64,000 bases of DNA from Pseudopyrenochaeta lycopersici (taxonomy: Eukaryota; Ascomycota; Dothideomycetes; Pleosporales; Pseudopyrenochaetaceae). Under the pieces are notes generated by a model. It was not told the DNA's origin and ran no database searches. It saw only the letters and a list, made by a program, of their open reading frames with translations. Shown here piece after piece: positions 45,001 to 51,821 of the stretch. The stretch is taken from positions 124,001 to 188,000 of the forward strand of contig NHZP01000056.1 in NCBI GenBank assembly GCA_003313425.1, read 5' to 3'. Each line of letters starts with the position of its first letter. The stretch's first letter is position 1. The translations under genes and the position numbers were made by a program.

Positions 45001-45448
45001 GTCCCATTCGCCTATGCCACCGCATGGCGTCGGCCTTCTGTGCTGATCGCTTGGTGCGGGAGTTGATTGCTTTCGTGAAGAAGGCGGCTTCGCCCTTGTC
45101 CTGGTGTTCGAGTATCCATTGGCCATGTGCCTCCTTCAGGTGTGTGATTGTAGTGTTATCCCGTCTCTTCAGAGCAGTAGGGTCACTCTGGTTGTCCCAC
45201 CACATCCCTTGCTGTCTGAGTAGTCTAAAAGAGACCAAATTACACAGGATGTCTGGACACCAGGCTACGTTGCGCAGTTCGAGTTTAGTCGGCCCGTTCG
45301 GTCCGATGAGGTCGAGTAGGACTGATCCGTATCCTTGTATCCAGATCCGTGTATTTCCGGCCCAAATACAGTCTGCAGCCGTAGGCGGACTGAGGTCTCG
45401 GACTCGGTTACGATCGTTCGTGATGTGTATCGTGGATCCTGAGTCCAA
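42038..45448 (-). CDS. pol: Copia-1 pol region: protease, integrase, reverse transcriptase, RNase H
   Basis: This open frame is the downstream part of a gag-pol readthrough frame. In order: aspartic protease motif (LDSGSTIHITN, just at the start), GAG-pre-integrase zinc-binding block (HRRMGHPGPAAIEHLV, CNACGRAKTKRQIRR), integrase core (LAIDFHTYEEG, IECDGEIA, NGGAERSG: the D, D, E residues), a linker, RVT_2 reverse transcriptase (MWVYTYKLDKNHHLLKCKAR, DVTNAFVHATMD, FFYVDDIILAYS) and RNase H (VASDASFADN, TSTTEAELLALSQVAKEAIF). The order integrase-RT-RNase H is diagnostic of Copia. There is no ATG near the start: 32 open codons separate the gag UGA (45545-45547) from the protease DSG. The whole gag-UGA-pol frame from 46792 is 1584 residues if the UGA is read through. 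Confidence 0.95.
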   Translation of the reverse strand: MDSGSTIHITNDRNRVRDLSPPTAADCIWAGNTRIWIQGYGSVLLDLIGPNGPTKLELRNVAWCPDILCNLVSFRLLRQQGMWWDNQSDPTALKRRDNTTITHLKEAHGQWILEHQDKGEAAFFTKAINSRTKRSAQKADAMRWHRRMGHPGPAAIEHLVQQSEGVRIKGITTVQCNACGRAKTKRQIRRTPRVHDQGPGERLAIDFHTYEEGSSTKEKSQMLVTDRYSGFMWDFYFKDNRLGKSIIGFLDIIVRFLKKQYNITVKVIECDGEIATTKPEVSRWCTARSIRLEPSAPDTQSQNGGAERSGGVVKDKSRTIRLDANLPWELWPEIVRAAVYLYNRTPNYSNAWKSPYEVFFTTAALYDGIITSPRKPNQAHLKAYGCKAFALTDDTLRGKSRLQRLDPRAWIGYLVGYRSSNIYRIWIPSMAKVISTRDVVFDEELIFDGKTEDLMDNLMHSTLNEIAAWMRTVELPEPTHEEPETQTFYEDDTIQDSETTQQGNQPGYYQGRRINYTYPSPPTTPPPVALLTQLLSGEHQGDSQTTSGSSKTIPWEAAFIAGTQAGHVGTHNGKIIDKAQMKRMLAQGLKPHQSELPPLPTSHTGIEKHPLCEWFKEAEKEHLKSHHKMKSWSEVPIKKIKLTRQQILDCMWVYTYKLDKNHHLLKCKARLVVRGDQQRNITSQDTYAATLASRSFRMLMAIAAHYNLELKQYDVTNAFVHATMDQEVYMRMPHGYRKPGTILQVNKALYGLRISPLLWQKEFTSTLKKLGFQNVPHEPCCLIKDGIIIFFYVDDIILAYSKQKETEAQQAIQHLRDKYSITGGDDLQWFLGVEVIRNREQRKIQLSQAAYADKISRLVGRKDIRHDTPMAAIELKPRDGLATPSEINKYQRKIGSLLYAAVTTRPDIAFATSRLARFLMNPGTEHHTAADRVLLYLQSTKSRALELGGDDCLEVASDASFADNTIDRKSSQGYTIKLFGGLIAWKASKQDTVTTSTTEAELLALSQVAKEAIFISRLLKELQINLPEDTITIQCDNTQTIRLINNEVSRLQTKLRHVDIHNHWLRQEVSRRSIRVIHVQSADMLADGFTKALPANKWTQFLSQMGLVELTGSREITAARLEEIQSQIEKLEIEQA

Positions 45449-45534
45449 AATAAACGAGTGCCTCAGTGGATAGTCTGAAGCTTCTGCTCGAAATGATGCA
45501 GCAGTTAAGGCAGCATTAATCGTTGAAATCTTCC

Positions 45535-45547
45535 GTCCCTCTAGTCA
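45535..45547 (-). promoter_or_regulatory. Candidate stop-codon readthrough signal UGA-CUAG between gag and pol
   Basis: On the minus strand gag ends GAA TGA CTA GAG, and pol continues in the same frame with LEGRKIST. UGA followed by CUA is the known efficient leaky-stop context in fungi, animals and several viruses. The diverged Copia-2 has TGA CTA GAA at the same site (39511-39517), also followed by LEGR. Confidence 0.8.
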
Positions 45548-46792
45548 CTCCGTAGACATTTCGGGTGTCTGAGACGTTGACGTTTTGATGGTTGGTGTTT
45601 TTGTGCGAGCTCTTTTCCCGCTCCTAAGCTGTTCTTGCAGGTCAGCGTCATGTTCCAGTCGGTGCCTTACCATCGCTGCGATTCCTGAGCGAGGTGTGAA
45701 CCACTCTGGTGCTTTATTTGTGTGGACATAGTAACAATTCTCTAGTCCATGGCGTTGTTCACAAGCAGGGCATTTTACTCCTTCAGCTGCCGCTGTATCC
45801 CCTGTTGAGGACTGCTTGGATATGGTATTTTGACCAAAAGTTCGTTTTTGACGAGGTCTTCCCCGACTCCCCTGTGTGGTTGGAGTGGATGGTGCGCTAT
45901 CGGCAACGTGAGAGGCGTCCCTGTCAGTGCCCGGGGTGGATTCACCACCAGCAGCGAGAAATGAGGTGTTCCCTACAGTAAAGGCGCCCCTCTGCTGCTT
46001 CCCCTTTAAAGGGTGGTACTTGCTCATGTGTTCTCGGAAGCGTTTCATCATTTCTTTGCGAGTCATATTTTGTTCTCGCCGACCATAGTCCTGGAATGTC
46101 GTTGCCCAGGTTGGTGCTATCTTCATGACTGAGTCAAGAAAGTCTTGTACGATATCTTGTATATTCTGTATTTCAGCGACCCCTTCGGTCTCCGCGTTCG
46201 TTGCGGCGTGGTCGTATTCCGAGAGCCAGGTGTCCCAACTCCCGGGCTGTCTCATTGGTTTGAGGGCGGCTAGGTATCGGTGACGTGCTCGCAACCGTTC
46301 TTCTTCGGCGTCTATTCCGACGGTTTGTTTCAGGCTGATGAGCCACGTTCGAATTGGTTCACCTGGCTTACAGCAGTTCTTCATGAGGTGGGGTGATACT
46401 GATTGTTGGATATATACCACCACTTTGTCCATATTCGCCCGTTCTTCGCGATAGTCTCTGTCTGCTATCTTGTATGACTCAAGGCGGAGTTTGTAGAAGT
46501 CGGTGTCCTCCTTCCACGCCTTGAGGCCGTTTGTTGAGAGCTCGGACGGGGCCTCTGGTCGCAGAGGTGCTCCATTGTCGTCGATACCAAGCGTCGTCTT
46601 TCTCTCGTACTTCGTGATGTCTGGCTCGGTTGGGATTCTTGGTTTCGTTTTCAGAGGAGTATTTTGAGTAGGATCTATCTGTTCCCACACGTCAAGGGAG
46701 ACGCATCGCGTTTCTAGCTGTTGCAGCCATGGCGTGTACGTCGTGTAGTCCATTAGGAGTACGGTTGGTTCTCGCATTGTCGACAGCGACAT
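45545..46792 (-). CDS. gag: Copia-1 Gag
   Basis: The ATG at 46792 (MSLSTMREPTVLLMDYTTYT) gives 415 residues ending at UGA. The first 300 residues are the Copia/UBN2-type capsid region (LLMDYTTYTPWLQQLETRC, RTWLISLKQTVGIDAEEERL). A zinc knuckle near residue 340 is CPACEQRHGLENC, with spacing C-x2-C-x3-H-x4-C, one residue shorter than the classical C-x2-C-x4-H-x4-C; Copia-2 has the same short spacing. The basic tail (SGKRARTKTPTIK) could bind RNA. Termination would yield free Gag; readthrough would yield Gag-Pol. Confidence 0.93.
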   Translation of the reverse strand: MSLSTMREPTVLLMDYTTYTPWLQQLETRCVSLDVWEQIDPTQNTPLKTKPRIPTEPDITKYERKTTLGIDDNGAPLRPEAPSELSTNGLKAWKEDTDFYKLRLESYKIADRDYREERANMDKVVVYIQQSVSPHLMKNCCKPGEPIRTWLISLKQTVGIDAEEERLRARHRYLAALKPMRQPGSWDTWLSEYDHAATNAETEGVAEIQNIQDIVQDFLDSVMKIAPTWATTFQDYGRREQNMTRKEMMKRFREHMSKYHPLKGKQQRGAFTVGNTSFLAAGGESTPGTDRDASHVADSAPSTPTTQGSRGRPRQKRTFGQNTISKQSSTGDTAAAEGVKCPACEQRHGLENCYYVHTNKAPEWFTPRSGIAAMVRHRLEHDADLQEQLRSGKRARTKTPTIKTSTSQTPEMSTE

Positions 46793-46813
46793 TGTTTCAG
46801 AGTGTAATTGAGA

Positions 46814-46829
46814 CAGTGAGACTCTTAAT
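46814..46829 (-). other. Primer-binding site of Copia-1, tRNA-Lys(CUU) anticodon arm type
   Basis: The 16 nt next to the 5' LTR read CAGTGAGACTCTTAAT on the plus strand, which is the primer-like strand. This matches the anticodon stem-loop of eukaryotic tRNA-Lys(CUU) (..TGAGA CTCTTAA T..), with CTT as the anticodon and the end at position 39. It does not match a tRNA 3' end (no TGG start). Copia-2 has the same 16 nt at 40778-40793. Confidence 0.7.
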
Positions 46830-47003
46830 TGTCAGATAGAATGCTCAAATGCGATGAGGTATGTTGATAGGTTTTTCATTGTATTCATCATTAAGTTCTT
46901 TGCTATTTTTTTCCTTTTTATGTAGTGTGTGTGTGCCAAGTGGTTACACCCGAGCTTTGTGCTACAATGCTGTATCGCGTACGATCGCTGCTTGTATCTG
47001 ACA
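46830..47003 (-). repeat. 5' LTR of Copia-1
   Basis: 174 bp, TGTCAGATAGAATGC...TTGTATCTGACA. It should hold the promoter: on the minus strand there is no strong TATA box, but the R/U5 side is rich in A. Confidence 0.95.
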
Positions 47004-47008
47004 AGTAG

Positions 47009-47990
47009 ATAATATAATAGCGGATCGTCTAGAATATATTTAGCTAGTAGTATTCTCTTTAGAGGATTTCTAACGTCTTTCCTTATCCTAGGTAGCTACC
47101 TACGGGGGAGTCGTGTGCTACGCGTAAGAGCTTAATAATAAGTTTATTATATATAGGGATTACTAGTTATCCCTAGTAGTATAGGCGCTAATTTCATTCT
47201 TTACATTCTAAGAGGGATACTTTCTTAGATTACTAAGTATTAGTCCTTAGTAGGGCCAAGATTTCCTATATAAATAGGTTAGAGGCGTATTCTATATTAA
47301 TAATCTCTTAGATAGAGCGTTTAGTTTCTAATAAGGAAAGGTTATAGGCGCTAGAGGGTGCCTTAGATATTGGATATTTAAATAGATCTAGTCGTAGTAG
47401 TGTCTGTTTACGAGCGTTATATACCTCTTCCTAGGCGGGCTAATCTTAGGAGCGTCGTGTTAGTGCGTTAGGTTTTTCTCCTAGCTTGCCTAGTCGATAC
47501 GTAATCATGAAGTTGAAATAGGATAAGTACTCTAACTAGTAGGCTTATTAGTAGCTTAGTTATTTTATAGTTACGAAGTACTATAGGTTCTTATAATTAC
47601 TTAATATATTAATTAGGAAGTAGGCTCCCTCTAGTTCTAGTCTCTAGTATTTGAAGTAGCGTATAATTATAAGTAATTCCTTATCGTATATCTCGTAGTT
47701 ACTCTCGGCAGGGTTCATTCTCTTTAAATAATACGCGATGGGCCAGAGGGTCCCTCCCTCATCCTTCTAGGACAGGACTCCTGCCGTCACGTAGTCTAAG
47801 GCGTCGGCCTCAACGACTATAGGCAGGTTAGGGTTAAAGTAACGGAGAATTGGAGCAGTCGTGAAGGCTTATTTCAAATCATCAAATGCTTCGCAGCAAG
47901 CGTCAGTAAAGGAGAACTTAGTATCCTTCTTTATTAGGTGTACTAGAGGTGTAACTATATACGAGAAGTTGTCGATAAACCAGGCTTAGC
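47009..47990 (-). pseudogene. Gypsy-type pol relic, strongly RIP-mutated
   Basis: Reading from 47990 downward: [106 protein letters not shown], then FNFMITYRLGKLGEKPNALT. These are the end of the Gypsy RT domain and the RNase H domain, followed by a zinc-binding integrase start (LVIPIYNKLIIKLLRVAHDS). About 20 TAG/TAA stops and an AT-rich composition show heavy RIP. Copia-1 is inserted at its left end; the strip 41639-41760 is probably its continuation. Confidence 0.75.
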
Positions 47991-48184
47991 GATAATCCAC
48001 AAATAGTGGATCGATCCAGGATCGAGTCAGGGTTCAGTATTAGCTCGGTTAGTATCGATAATAGATCGATCCAGGGATCAATCCAGGGTAGATACTTAGT
48101 CAGTATCTAGAACTTTTCACCGCTCTTCCCCACCACGCTTCACTCCTCTCCACTATTGTTCTCTTATATCGTACGACCATCACA

Positions 48185-49431
48185 ATGTCTCCCTTTCTTA
48201 ATATAGCATCGACTATTACCCCCTTAGATATACTAGAGTCTTCTACCGCCTCTCGTACGAAGAAGAAGGGCAAGAAATCAGCCCTAGTTTAGGCCTACAC
48301 TTGTCAGCCTCTAGAAGGCGAGGATATAACCTTACTCTACTGTACTCACTGTCTATTAGGAGATAAGGATAAGTTACCATACGGCTCTAATACTTCATCG
48401 GCTATGACTAAGCATATTCAACGGTATCATCCTACTATTATTATTAAGAAGCCTTTAAGTGTCAGATAAAATGCTGAAATGCGTTTTTCAGAATTGATGA
48501 TTGCGATAAATCGATTGTGTGTTGATCATGATTGTCTTTCTTGTTTCTTCTACTGTGTTCTCTTGCCTTTTATACTTCCGGGACTTCCGTCGTATCGGCC
48601 CTACTATATTGCCTACTACTGACATTGCCTGGTAGAGTAGCATGTATCTGACATTAAGTAAGAAGTAAGAAGTTATTAAGTAGCAACTATAGTAGCTTTA
48701 TATTTAAGCTAAGGCTAATAGGGATATAGATAAGTTTTATCTTAAAGTTCTTAGAGCTTATCTTAATAATAAAGTTATTCTAGAAGCTCTAATTACTCTT
48801 ATTATCGTACGAAACCTCTCGTATAACTTAGTTAAGTAGGTAGAGTTCCACACCTTATGTCAAGCACTTAATAAAGCTTGCATAGGCAGGATCCCAACCT
48901 CTCATTTAATAGTGCATATCAAGACTAGGGACGCCTAGACGAAGCACAAGCATACTGTACGAATCAAACTCTAGGCAGCAATCTCACATATCTATATCGC
49001 TCTTGATATTTGGACCTCCCCAAATCGCTACCTCCTCCTTGCCATCTGTGCCTACTTTACCACGTACAAGCAGAAGAAGGAAAAGGCCCTACTTGCTCTT
49101 AAGGAGGTCTCCGGCCATAGTGGCGAAGACCAGTTCTCGATCCTTCTCCCCGTTCTAGATTCGTGCGATCCTGGCAAGCAGGGAGCTCTTGCTTGGTGGT
49201 ACCAAGACGCACAGAGGCAGCGCTGGCCTAGGCTCTCACTTATGGCTATTGATATCCTCACGATTCCGGCGATGAGCGATGAACCAGAGAGGGTCTTCTC
49301 TGGAGGTCGTCGTACGATATCCTGGGATAAGGGGCAAATATTGCTAGAGACTCTAGAGCAGCGGGAGTGCTTAAAGCACTAGAAGAAGAGCGGGCTTATA
49401 GATGGCTTTGTATATAAGAAGATAGAATGAA
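48185..49431 (+). pseudogene. hAT transposase relic with internal deletion and a solo LTR inside
   Basis: The ATG at 48185 (MSPFLNIASTITPLDILESS) leads to a BED finger (YCTHCLLGDKDKLPYGS...HIQRYHP, 48345-48435). A solo LTR follows at 48460-48653. After it come decayed catalytic sequence (YIALDIWTSPNRYLLLAICA, about 48990-49050), a jump from GHSGEDQFSILLPVL directly into WWYQDAQRQRWPRLSLMAID, and the hATC domain (ILTIPAMSDEPERVFSGGRR, to 49320). Most of the catalytic middle is therefore deleted. Several stops are of the RIP type. Confidence 0.75.
48460..48653 (+). repeat. Solo LTR, 194 bp, TSD TTAAG
   Basis: TGTCAGATAAAATGC...CATGTATCTGACA flanked by TTAAG on both sides (48455-48459, 48654-48658). 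It interrupts the hAT relic. The start matches the LTR fragment at 27910. Confidence 0.9.
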
Positions 49432-49569
49432 AGAGACTCTTACAAGATATTGTTAAAAACCCTTGATTTCTATGTCAAGAGTATGCAATCGTACGAAGAC
49501 CAAGGTTGCTAATAATCAATCCAATCCAAGTTACGCTCAGACTATGGTTCGCGCTTTACAGCTTTTTGA

Positions 49570-50302
49570 GGCTTGTTACCTAGTAACGTGAAAGCAGACC
49601 CCGAACATCAACTTTTCCAGGTCAGCGAAAGGTCGATATCCATCGATTTTTCGTTAAAACACGACTCAAATGCCTTCTTAAATCTGTTTCCCAACGTCCT
49701 CTCTCCGCTGCAGGCGCTGTGGCAGGCGCGCTGGCCTCTTTTGTCTTTCAGCTCTTCGCTGAGCTGAAATCTTTCCAAAATGGCCCGTGCGCTACTCAGA
49801 TTTTCACGTTCGGTCGAAGGCCACAACCACCATCATTACAAGGAGACAGCCTTGACACTCCTTGTTCTTGCAATATAAGGGCATTGCCAGGCCTGACGCA
49901 AGGCTCTCCACGCGAAGAGCTACGGCACGATTCGGCAGAGCACCGGCTCTTAACTCGCAAACAAGGCAGCCAGCATGGCCTTACATTTAACAACTCTCGG
50001 GGATAAAGAAGAAGGACAGGCCTGGCTTTGCCTTCCTACTACACCTGTCTCCTTCGACACAGGCATGGCCAAGCCTGGTACAAAGGCTCTCCTCGCGCAG
50101 AGCCACGGCTTCGATTCGACAGAGCACCGGCTCTCTACACCCACCTACTTTTTCCCTACTCTCTCTCACGGCACTCAACTGCCTCTGAACGCACACAAGG
50201 GGAACAACCCTAATGTACACACACTGCTCAGTCTCCCCAACTGGACGGGGAGCTGTAGTTCTGAAATGGTAGCAATACCCGCGCAGGCAAGAAATGCTTT
50301 CT
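49570..50302. other. Unassigned region with a diverged 68-bp direct repeat
   Basis: Blocks at 49885-49952 and 50066-50133 share GCCAAGCCTG/GCCAGGCCTG, AAGGCTCTCC, CGCGCAGAGC/CGCGAAGAGC and CAGAGCACCGGCTCT, 181 bp apart. The open frames across it lack known motifs. It may be the body of the element whose tail follows. Confidence 0.4.
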
Positions 50303-50432
50303 AAGGTAGTGTGTCAGCACTGTAATCCCATAGCTTAGCACGTCGTATATGCCCTTCGGGAGGCGAGATGGTGGACTTAATCCCCATCAACTAGACGTAA
50401 AATGAATACCAACCAACCAACCAACCAACCAT
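50303..50432 (+). mobile_element. Possible LINE 3' tail ending in an AACC repeat
   Basis: CCCTTCGGGAGGCGAGATGG followed by GGACTTAATCCCC and a terminal (AACC)6 run looks like the 3' end of a Tad-like LINE with a simple-repeat tail. No LINE coding part is recognisable upstream. It ends exactly where a pogo transposase reading begins. Low confidence. Confidence 0.3.
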
Positions 50433-51179
50433 CCCTTCAATCCTGACGTCATCCTCTCACGCTTCTCAGCACCTACAAAGGATAGCTCACGGCCAGGCTC
50501 AAGCAGCAGCTCGAGCTCAGTTTTGAGCGCGAGCGACTGGAGAAAGATAGAGCGATTGCTAAAGCAAGCAGTAGACGATATCTACGACTCAAAAGCTAAG
50601 AAGCTTAGCCAAACAATCCACATAATCAGCGTCAAAAATGAGGTCCTACAACACGAGAACAAGCAGCTGAAGGAGGCACTAGCAAATGAGCAGAAGCGCA
50701 GGAAGCGAGGCAAGCCTCTACTGCTTGAGGCACCTCAAGAGTACAGTGGTGGAGCGCTCTTCTGGCCACCAACAAAGGTAGCTCAAGCAAGGCAGCAACA
50801 GGAGCAAAAGGAGCTTGAGGAAGAGGAGCTTCAACACCAAAAAAGCGAGGCTATCAAGCTTAGAGAGCAGCAGAAGGCAGCTAAGGCAGCTCTCCTCGAG
50901 GAGCGTCGTCGTGATAGAGTTATAGCAAAGGAGAGGCGTGAACGCGAGGCTGCTGCAAAGGTCGCTGCGCGCGAGGAGGCAAAAGTAGAGCAGCAGGTAA
51001 AACAACAACTCCAAAGCGATCTTAAATTATCTAAAAAAGGTAAGAGGCAAAGCCTTAAGCCTAGTAAAGCTATTAAGGCTGCTGTTGTTAAGCAGGATCA
51101 AATAGTAGCAGAGGAAGCAGTTCATGCTACCTCTCGACGCGGGCGACCAATCAAGCCGCCGCAGAAGCTGCTGACGTAA
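50433..51179 (+). pseudogene. pogo/Fot-type DDE transposase, C-terminal fragment
   Basis: One open frame from the end of the AACC run reads HPFNPDVILSRFSAPTKD, then LSASDWRKIERLLKQAVDDI, KRRKRGKPLLLEAPQEYSGG, a long Gln/Glu/Lys/Arg coiled coil and RRGRPIKPPQKLLT before TAA. These are the tail blocks of fungal pogo-like transposases, after the DDE domain. The catalytic part is missing, apparently cut by the sequence ending in the AACC repeat. The retained tail has no stops. It is a different family from P1 and P2 (no CCHC knuckle). Confidence 0.72.
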
Positions 51180-51778
51180 TTTGAATTGATCAAACTATTT
51201 TAATAGCTATCCTAATTGCTCCACTAAAAAATCTCATGATATTAGCTATTGTGCGTGGCTCAAAAGCTTCAAATCGAGGATGGCCGCACCTTGGTTTTCC
51301 GTGCAGCCAGGTAGGGACGTGCGCCAGGTGGTGCAGCACGTTAACGCGGGCGGCGGCGTTGCATTATGGATAAAAAAACACGACAAACAGCGAGAACTCA
51401 GTACTTGGAAAACCCATTACAAAGGCATTAAAGTACATCTGCCAGTGGCCACAACGGACTTTACAGGCCATCACGCACCTCTCCGCGTTGATTTGGTACC
51501 TGTAGAGCCACCGTTGCGGCCGCCGCACGGACAGACCGACCAAATTCGCGAGCAAGGTACACAATATGACACGTTCATCGAACGCAGCAACAGCCATCTA
51601 GCCGCAACAAGAAAATCGAGAGCAACGACGGAGCCCAAGCTCTTCTTTCGCAGTCACACCACAACATACAGTCACTTTATTATCATATGAATAATCTAGT
51701 ATTAGCACTCCCCTTAGAAATCCAGATATCGATGCACTTTGATTAGAGTAATCTATGTTGACGATAGTGAAGGTATAG
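51180..51778. other. Unassigned intergenic sequence
   Basis: The stretch 51260-51600 is GC-rich with an open frame on either strand but no motif that I recognise. The right end of the pogo fragment may lie here. Confidence 0.35.
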
Positions 51779-51806
51779 CTAGCGCGGGGGACAAATCTCA
51801 CCAGCC
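51779..51806 (-). repeat. Single GAGATTTGTCCCC terminal motif
   Basis: On the minus strand it reads GGCTGGTGAGATTTGTCCCC then CGCGCTAGC, the same arrangement as the triple repeat at 23622-23690. It is a possible end of a non-autonomous MULE-like element. Confidence 0.5.
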
Positions 51807-51821
51807 ATTCCAACATGCTGT

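Larger units (their letters stand above)
41761..47003 (-). mobile_element. Intact Copia-type LTR retrotransposon (Copia-1), 5.24 kb
   Basis: Two 174-bp LTRs (41761-41934 and 46830-47003) read as identical and are flanked by AGTAG on both sides (41756-41760, 47004-47008). Inside are a primer-binding site, open gag and pol frames in phase with a single UGA between them, and a polypurine tract. Identical LTRs, a clean target duplication and absence of RIP-type stops mean insertion was recent. It sits in a heavily RIP-mutated AT-rich relic of a Gypsy element. Confidence 0.96.

Noticed and set aside
42336..45473. Plus-strand open frames across Copia-1
   Set aside because: Antisense shadows of pol; no start context or domains.
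45545..45547. Treating the gag UGA as a RIP or random nonsense mutation
   Set aside because: The same UGA-CUAG is at the same place in the diverged Copia-2, and Copia-1 has no other stop.
46814..46829. A tRNA gene
   Set aside because: Only the anticodon arm half is present and it adjoins an LTR; no acceptor, D or T arms.
49996..50304. Short overlapping open frames on both strands
   Set aside because: They arise from the GC-rich diverged repeat and are not supported by motifs.
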